DNA of 9,907 nt. Source: Nitrospirota bacterium (GTDB lineage Bacteria; Nitrospirota; Thermodesulfovibrionia; Thermodesulfovibrionales; JdFR-88). Below the pieces are notes generated by a model. It searched no databases, had not been told where the DNA came from, and saw nothing but the letters and a program-made list of their open reading frames with translations. The stretch covers positions 1 to 9,907 of the forward strand of contig JAJYGJ010000169.1 of the NCBI GenBank assembly GCA_021790695.1, read 5' to 3'. This document shows positions 6,733 through 9,907 of this stretch, piece by piece (position 1 is the first letter of the stretch; every line of letters begins with the position of its first letter). A program made the position numbers and the translations under genes.

Positions 6733-6799
6733 GCCTCTCGAAAACTTCCGGTCTCCGTGAACCTGATTTGCCGAGGGACACGCCTCAGCGTGATGGGCT

Positions 6800-6991
6800 T
6801 CAGCAGCCGCCCGAGCCGGACGACGTAAAGCCTCCGGAAAAGATCCCTCCCCCGGAGCAGGAAAAGCTCGATATCTTTTTCGTCACCTGCCGCGACTTGC
6901 ACTCCGGACAGACCGGCTCATCGCTCGCCTTTATCCTGAGAAAGGTAAATTCGGCCCCGCATGTGGCGCATTTGTATTCATAAACGGGCAT
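6800..6991 (-). CDS. FmdB-family zinc ribbon protein
   Basis: This is a small protein of 63 residues with the FmdB-type start MPVYEYKCATCG and two CxxC knuckles, C8/C11 and C28/C31 (VCPECKS), that should bind one zinc. The remainder is a Gly/Ser-rich tail with Cys at 45 and at the very end (GSGGC). FmdB-like proteins are often labelled putative regulators after a formamidase-operon gene, but their biochemical role is not settled. The start is set by the ribosome binding site: GGAGGA (6998-7003) directly abuts an ATG at 6997 and lies 6 nt before the ATG at 6991. The latter also yields the conserved family N-terminus. The gene stands alone, divergent from glyQS. Confidence 0.9.
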   Translation of the reverse strand: MPVYEYKCATCGAEFTFLRIKASDEPVCPECKSRQVTKKISSFSCSGGGIFSGGFTSSGSGGC

Positions 6992-6997
6992 TTTCAT

Positions 6998-7003
6998 TCC
7001 TCC
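6998..7003 (-). promoter_or_regulatory. Ribosome binding site deciding the fmdB-family start
   Basis: GGAGGA on the minus strand has zero spacing to the first ATG (6997) and 6 nt to the second (6991). The second is therefore the probable initiation codon. Confidence 0.75.
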
Positions 7004-7030
7004 CCATAAAAAAAGCTTATCATTAGACTT

Positions 7031-7059
7031 AGTTTAAAATAAATTGCCCGGCCGGTCAA
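7031..7059 (-). promoter_or_regulatory. Candidate promoter of the fmdB-family gene
   Basis: TTGACC (7059-7054) and TAAACT (7036-7031) are spaced 17 nt apart on the minus strand, matching consensus at 5 and 4 of 6 positions. The predicted start near 7024 leaves about 33 nt of leader. A perfect 10-bp palindrome, CAACATGTTG (7057-7066), overlaps the -35 box. Confidence 0.42.
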
Positions 7060-7103
7060 CATGTTGCGAAATGCTTTCATGCCCACCCCGCGTGAAACCC
7101 TAT

Positions 7104-7133
7104 TTGACAAAATCTCCCCCGCTCTATTACCAT
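7104..7133 (+). promoter_or_regulatory. Candidate promoter of glyQS
   Basis: A perfect -35 hexamer TTGACA (7104-7109) is followed after 18 nt by TACCAT (7128-7133), a 4 of 6 match to the -10 consensus. Transcription would begin near 7140, only a few bases before the glyQ ATG at 7143, which implies an essentially leaderless message. Confidence 0.45.
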
Positions 7134-7142
7134 TTTGTTTCT

Positions 7143-8033
7143 ATGTATTTTCAAGACCTTATACTCAAATTGCACGATTACTGGGCGGAAAAAGGCGCTC
7201 TCATACTTCAGTCCTATGACCTCGAAGTCGGGGCCGGTACATTCCATCCCGCGACCTTCTTCAGGGTGCTCGGGCCGGAGCCGTGGAAGGCGGGCTACGT
7301 CCAACCGTCAAGAAGGCCGACCGATGGGCGCTACGGGGAGAACCCGAACAGGCTGCAGCGCTATTATCAGTACCAGACCATACTGAAACCGTCTCCGGTA
7401 AACAGCCAGGAACTCTATCTTGAAAGTCTCGTGAAGCTGGGCATCGAGCCCCTGAGGCACGATATCCGCTTTGTGGAGGACGACTGGGAATCCCCCACAC
7501 TGGGCGCATGGGGCCTGGGCTGGGAAGTCTGGCTTGACGGCATGGAGATAACGCAGTTCACCTATTTCCAGCAGGTAGGCGGCATCGACCTGAAACCAGT
7601 CACCGTGGAGATCACTTACGGCCTTGAGCGCATAGCCATGTACCTTCAGGAGGTAGACAACGTCTATGAGCTTGAATGGGCCAGGGGGATCAAGTACGGG
7701 GAAATCCATCATATGCCTGAGGTGGAATTTTCGAGGTTCAATTTCGAGCTGGCGAACACGGCCCTTCTCTCCGGGGAATTCGATTCCTTCGAGGCCGAAT
7801 GCGAGAAATTGCAAAAAGAGGGCCTGGTGCTGCCAGCCTACGAATACTGCCTGAAGTGCTCCCATACCTTCAACCTGCTTGACGCCAGGGGCGTGCTGTC
7901 CGTCACGGAAAGGACCGGCTACATAGCGAGGGTCCGGAACCTGGCAAGGCTCTGCGCCAGGGCATTTCTTCAGCAGCGGGAGGAGATGGGCTTCCCGCTT
8001 TTAAAGGACGAGGGTGCAAGAGCTTCTCTTTGA
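7143..8033 (+). CDS. glyQ: Glycyl-tRNA synthetase alpha subunit
   Basis: GlyQ is the class II catalytic subunit of the alpha2-beta2 glycyl-tRNA synthetase; it makes glycyl-adenylate and loads tRNA(Gly) together with GlyS. At 296 residues it is close to the usual 290-305. It opens with the conserved MYFQDLILKLHDYW, followed by EVGAGTFHPATFFRVLGPEP, YVQPSRRPTDGRYGENPNR, IRFVEDDWESPTLGAWGLG, EVWLDGMEITQFTYFQQVGG, and the motif 3 region EITYGLERIAMYLQ. NLLDARGVLSVTER and the C-terminal helices follow. ATG at 7143 was chosen because it gives the family N-terminus; in-frame codons further upstream (ATG 7071, GTG 7092) would add residues unlike the family. No Shine-Dalgarno precedes it. The last 20 nt overlap glyS. 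No T-box motif is seen upstream. Confidence 0.97.
   Translation: MYFQDLILKLHDYWAEKGALILQSYDLEVGAGTFHPATFFRVLGPEPWKAGYVQPSRRPTDGRYGENPNRLQRYYQYQTILKPSPVNSQELYLESLVKLGIEPLRHDIRFVEDDWESPTLGAWGLGWEVWLDGMEITQFTYFQQVGGIDLKPVTVEITYGLERIAMYLQEVDNVYELEWARGIKYGEIHHMPEVEFSRFNFELANTALLSGEFDSFEAECEKLQKEGLVLPAYEYCLKCSHTFNLLDARGVLSVTERTGYIARVRNLARLCARAFLQQREEMGFPLLKDEGARASL
8004..8008 (+). promoter_or_regulatory. Ribosome binding site of glyS inside glyQ
   Basis: AAGGA lies 5 nt before the GTG at 8014, within the glyQ coding sequence. It supports GTG as the glyS start and translation coupled to glyQ. Confidence 0.7.
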
Positions 8034-9907
8034 GATAGGCGTTGAGGAAATCCCCGCGAGGTTTCTGCCAGGGGCGATGGACAACCTCAAAGCGGCCGCA
8101 AAAAAGCGCCTTGAGGAAAGCGGCATAGTCTTTTCCGCGCTCGATACATTTGCCACACCGAGGCGTCTTGCCCTGATGGCCGGCGGCCTGCCGGACAGCC
8201 AGCCCGACAGGGTCCGGGAGGTCTTCGGCCCGCCGAAAAAAGCCGCCTTCGACAAGGACGGAAATCCGACGAAGGCCCTGACGGGCTTTGCGGCTTCTCT
8301 TGGCGCAAGGCCCGAAGACCTGGTTGTCAGGCAGAAAAACTCCGGCCTTTACATGGCCGCCCTCATCAGGGAACAAGGAAGCCCCCTTAAGGAAGTACTT
8401 CCAGCGATGCTCCGGGAAATAGTGATTTCGCTTTCCTTCCCCAAGTCCATGAGATGGGCTGATGGGAACATCAGGTTCGTGAGACCCATAAGGTGGATAA
8501 CGGCGCTGCTGGGAGGCGAGACGCTGGCGTTCGAGATCGACGGGATAAAAAGCGGAGACCTCACCAGGGGCCACAGATTCCTCTCCCCGGGCGCCATCCG
8601 GATAAGGGAGGCCGGGGCGTATGAGAATATCCTGAAAGCCGGCTTCGTGATCGCAAGTCCGGCCAGAAGGCGGGAGATGGTCCTTGAGGACCTTTCGCGG
8701 CTTGCCGGCAGCGTCGGGGGCAGGCCGGTCCTTGACGGGGCCCTCCTCGATACGGTCGTAAACCTTGTCGAATATCCCGTCGGCATGCTCTGCGAATTCC
8801 CGAGGGAGTATCTCGAACTGCCGGAAGAGCTTCTGGTCACTGTCATGCAGGACCACCAGAAGTATTTCGCCGTCATGGACGAAAGAGACAGGCTCCTTAA
8901 TTATTTCATAGTGATCGCCAATACGCTCAAGGAAAACTACTTTGTCGTAAAGGCGGGCTCCGAGCGGGTGATACGCGCCCGCTTCGAGGACGCGAGGTTC
9001 TATTACCACGAGGACCAGAACCGCACCCTCCTGGAGCGGGTGGATGACCTTAAAAAGGTGGCCTTCCACGAGCGCCTGGGCAGCGTCGCCGACAAGGTCG
9101 GGCGCGTGGAAACCCTTGCCGCCTATGTCGCGGAGGCCGTCTGCCCCGAATCGGCCGGCCTGGCGGTCCGGGCCGCGCTTCTATCGAAGAGCGACCTTGT
9201 GACAGGCGTTGTGAGGGAGTTTCCCGAGTTGCAGGGAATAATGGGCAGGTACTATGCCGCAAACGACGGCGAGCCGGAGGAGGTCGCCCAGGCGATCCAG
9301 GAGCAGTACCTCCCGAGGCACGCGGGCGGCGCACTTCCGCAAACGAACGTGGGGGCCGTCCTGGCCCTTGCCGACAGGCTGGACAATATCGTCTCTTTCT
9401 TTTACCTGCGGCTGGCCCCCACGGGCTCCGAAGACCCGTTCGCCCTTAGAAGGCAGGCTACGGCATGCGCCCTGATCCTGATCGAAAATGGCTACGAGCT
9501 TACGATCCTGTCGCTCGTGGACAAGGCGGCGCAGTGGCTCGGGGGAAAAGATGCCGCGCTCGAGGCGGAGATAACACGTTTTTTCCAGTCCAGGCTGCCA
9601 CAGATATTCGAGGCGAAGGGTCTCGAAAGCGACATAACGGACTCGCTGCTGCCGCTGGCCTCCGAAGCGCCCCTCAGGGATATCCTTGAGCGCGGAGTCG
9701 CCTTGAGGCGACTCCGGCAATACACCAATTTCGGCCCGTTTCTGCTTGCGATCAAAAGGGTCAAAAACATCCTGCCCCAGGGGAAAAAGCTCCCCCCTGA
9801 GGACCCCGGGCTCTTCAGGGAGCCGGCTGAAAAAGACCTTGCTCAAAGGCTCTCCGCCCTGGAGGCATCGGTCCATGATCTGATCTCCGGGCATTTTTAC
9901 GAACGGG
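8014..9907 (+). CDS. glyS: Glycyl-tRNA synthetase beta subunit, 3' end cut by window
   Basis: GlyS is the tRNA-recognising beta subunit that works with GlyQ. The frame is open from GTG at 8014 to the last base of the window, giving 631 residues; the family is about 690-700, so roughly 60 C-terminal residues lie outside. Hallmarks in order are QELLFEIGVEEIPARFLPGA, TPRRLA, FGPPKKAAFD, FPKSMRW, FVRPIRW, GHRF, NLVEYPVGM, VTVMQDHQKYF, NYFIVIANT, KAGSERVIRARFEDARFYYH, HERLGSVADKV, KSDLVTGVVREFPELQGIMG, YLPRHAGGALP, LALADRLDNIVSFF and PTGSEDPFALRRQA. Near the visible end, NFGPFLLAIKRVKNI begins the anticodon-binding-like region. The GTG start gives the family N-terminus, has AAGGA 5 nt upstream, and overlaps glyQ by 20 nt. 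No frameshift or internal stop is present. Confidence 0.97.
   Translation, partial: MQELLFEIGVEEIPARFLPGAMDNLKAAAKKRLEESGIVFSALDTFATPRRLALMAGGLPDSQPDRVREVFGPPKKAAFDKDGNPTKALTGFAASLGARPEDLVVRQKNSGLYMAALIREQGSPLKEVLPAMLREIVISLSFPKSMRWADGNIRFVRPIRWITALLGGETLAFEIDGIKSGDLTRGHRFLSPGAIRIREAGAYENILKAGFVIASPARRREMVLEDLSRLAGSVGGRPVLDGALLDTVVNLVEYPVGMLCEFPREYLELPEELLVTVMQDHQKYFAVMDERDRLLNYFIVIANTLKENYFVVKAGSERVIRARFEDARFYYHEDQNRTLLERVDDLKKVAFHERLGSVADKVGRVETLAAYVAEAVCPESAGLAVRAALLSKSDLVTGVVREFPELQGIMGRYYAANDGEPEEVAQAIQEQYLPRHAGGALPQTNVGAVLALADRLDNIVSFFYLRLAPTGSEDPFALRRQATACALILIENGYELTILSLVDKAAQWLGGKDAALEAEITRFFQSRLPQIFEAKGLESDITDSLLPLASEAPLRDILERGVALRRLRQYTNFGPFLLAIKRVKNILPQGKKLPPEDPGLFREPAEKDLAQRLSALEASVHDLISGHFYER

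Noticed and set aside
6521..6799. Hidden small gene or tRNA in the 279-base gap
   Set aside because: The open frames here (for example around 6588-6983 plus and 6630-6902 minus) run through hairpins or antisense to the fmdB-family gene and lack ribosome binding sites. No cloverleaf or conserved tRNA boxes are visible.
7044..7142. N-terminal extension of glyQ starting at TTG 7044
   Set aside because: The added 33 residues are unlike GlyQ N-termini, there is no ribosome binding site, and the segment contains the predicted promoters; MYFQDL at 7143 matches the family start.
7004..7142. T-box or other riboswitch upstream of the glyQS synthetase genes
   Set aside because: The gap is only about 140 bases and shared with a divergent promoter. 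I see no T-box consensus (AGGGUGG-like) or specifier and antiterminator stems, and the likely transcription start lies next to the ATG.
7903..9069. Minus-strand open frame of 388 codons opposite glyS
   Set aside because: It is antisense to glyS, whose conserved motifs run without interruption through this region, and shows no plausible start or domain.
1..9907. CRISPR array, mobile element or defence island
   Set aside because: No spaced direct repeats, transposase or integrase genes, terminal inverted repeats or nuclease-type genes are present. The window is ordinary chromosomal housekeeping DNA.

Overview
This is a compact, GC-rich bacterial chromosomal segment made almost entirely of housekeeping genes. 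Four of the eight genes serve aminoacyl-tRNA supply: gatB, valS, glyQ and glyS. There is no tRNA, rRNA, CRISPR array, transposase, integrase or phage gene. The two-subunit glycyl-tRNA synthetase, a GatCAB-type amidotransferase, a receiver-domain protein with a long tail and an FmdB zinc ribbon suggest a Gram-negative-type lineage such as Nitrospirota or the former Deltaproteobacteria. That placement rests on general protein resemblance and is tentative.

Layout: (1) 1-1384, plus strand: gatB, cut by the left edge. (2) 1385-1431: a short convergent gap with a weak AT-rich hairpin. (3) 6520 down to 1432, minus strand: a tight four-gene unit. In transcription order it holds a receiver-domain regulator, valS, a small uncharacterised beta-solenoid-like membrane protein and nadC. 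Gaps are 14 nt, an 8-nt overlap (ATGGCTGA), and about 7 nt. A good sigma70-type promoter lies just upstream of the regulator. (4) 6521-6799: a 279-base non-coding stretch with three inverted repeats and a T-rich tract (minus-strand sense). (5) 6800-6991, minus strand: an FmdB-family zinc ribbon gene. (6) 6992-7142: a divergent intergenic region with candidate promoters in both directions. (7) 7143 to the right edge, plus strand: glyQ and glyS overlapping by 20 nt, with glyS cut by the window end.

How the genes work together: GatB finishes Gln-tRNA and/or Asn-tRNA by transamidation. ValS charges tRNA-Val, and GlyQ plus GlyS charge tRNA-Gly. NadC makes nicotinate mononucleotide for NAD. The receiver protein and the solenoid protein are the unexplained members of the valS-nadC operon, and their role is not evident from sequence.

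I see no convincing undescribed multi-gene system. The items most worth a second look are these: the 161-residue protein, built of seven nearly exact 15-residue repeats with a C-terminal membrane segment; the receiver protein, which lacks the conserved Thr/Ser switch residue and ends in a helical tail with a duplicated motif; a probable leaderless glyQ transcript; and the hairpin-rich 6521-6799 intergenic region.
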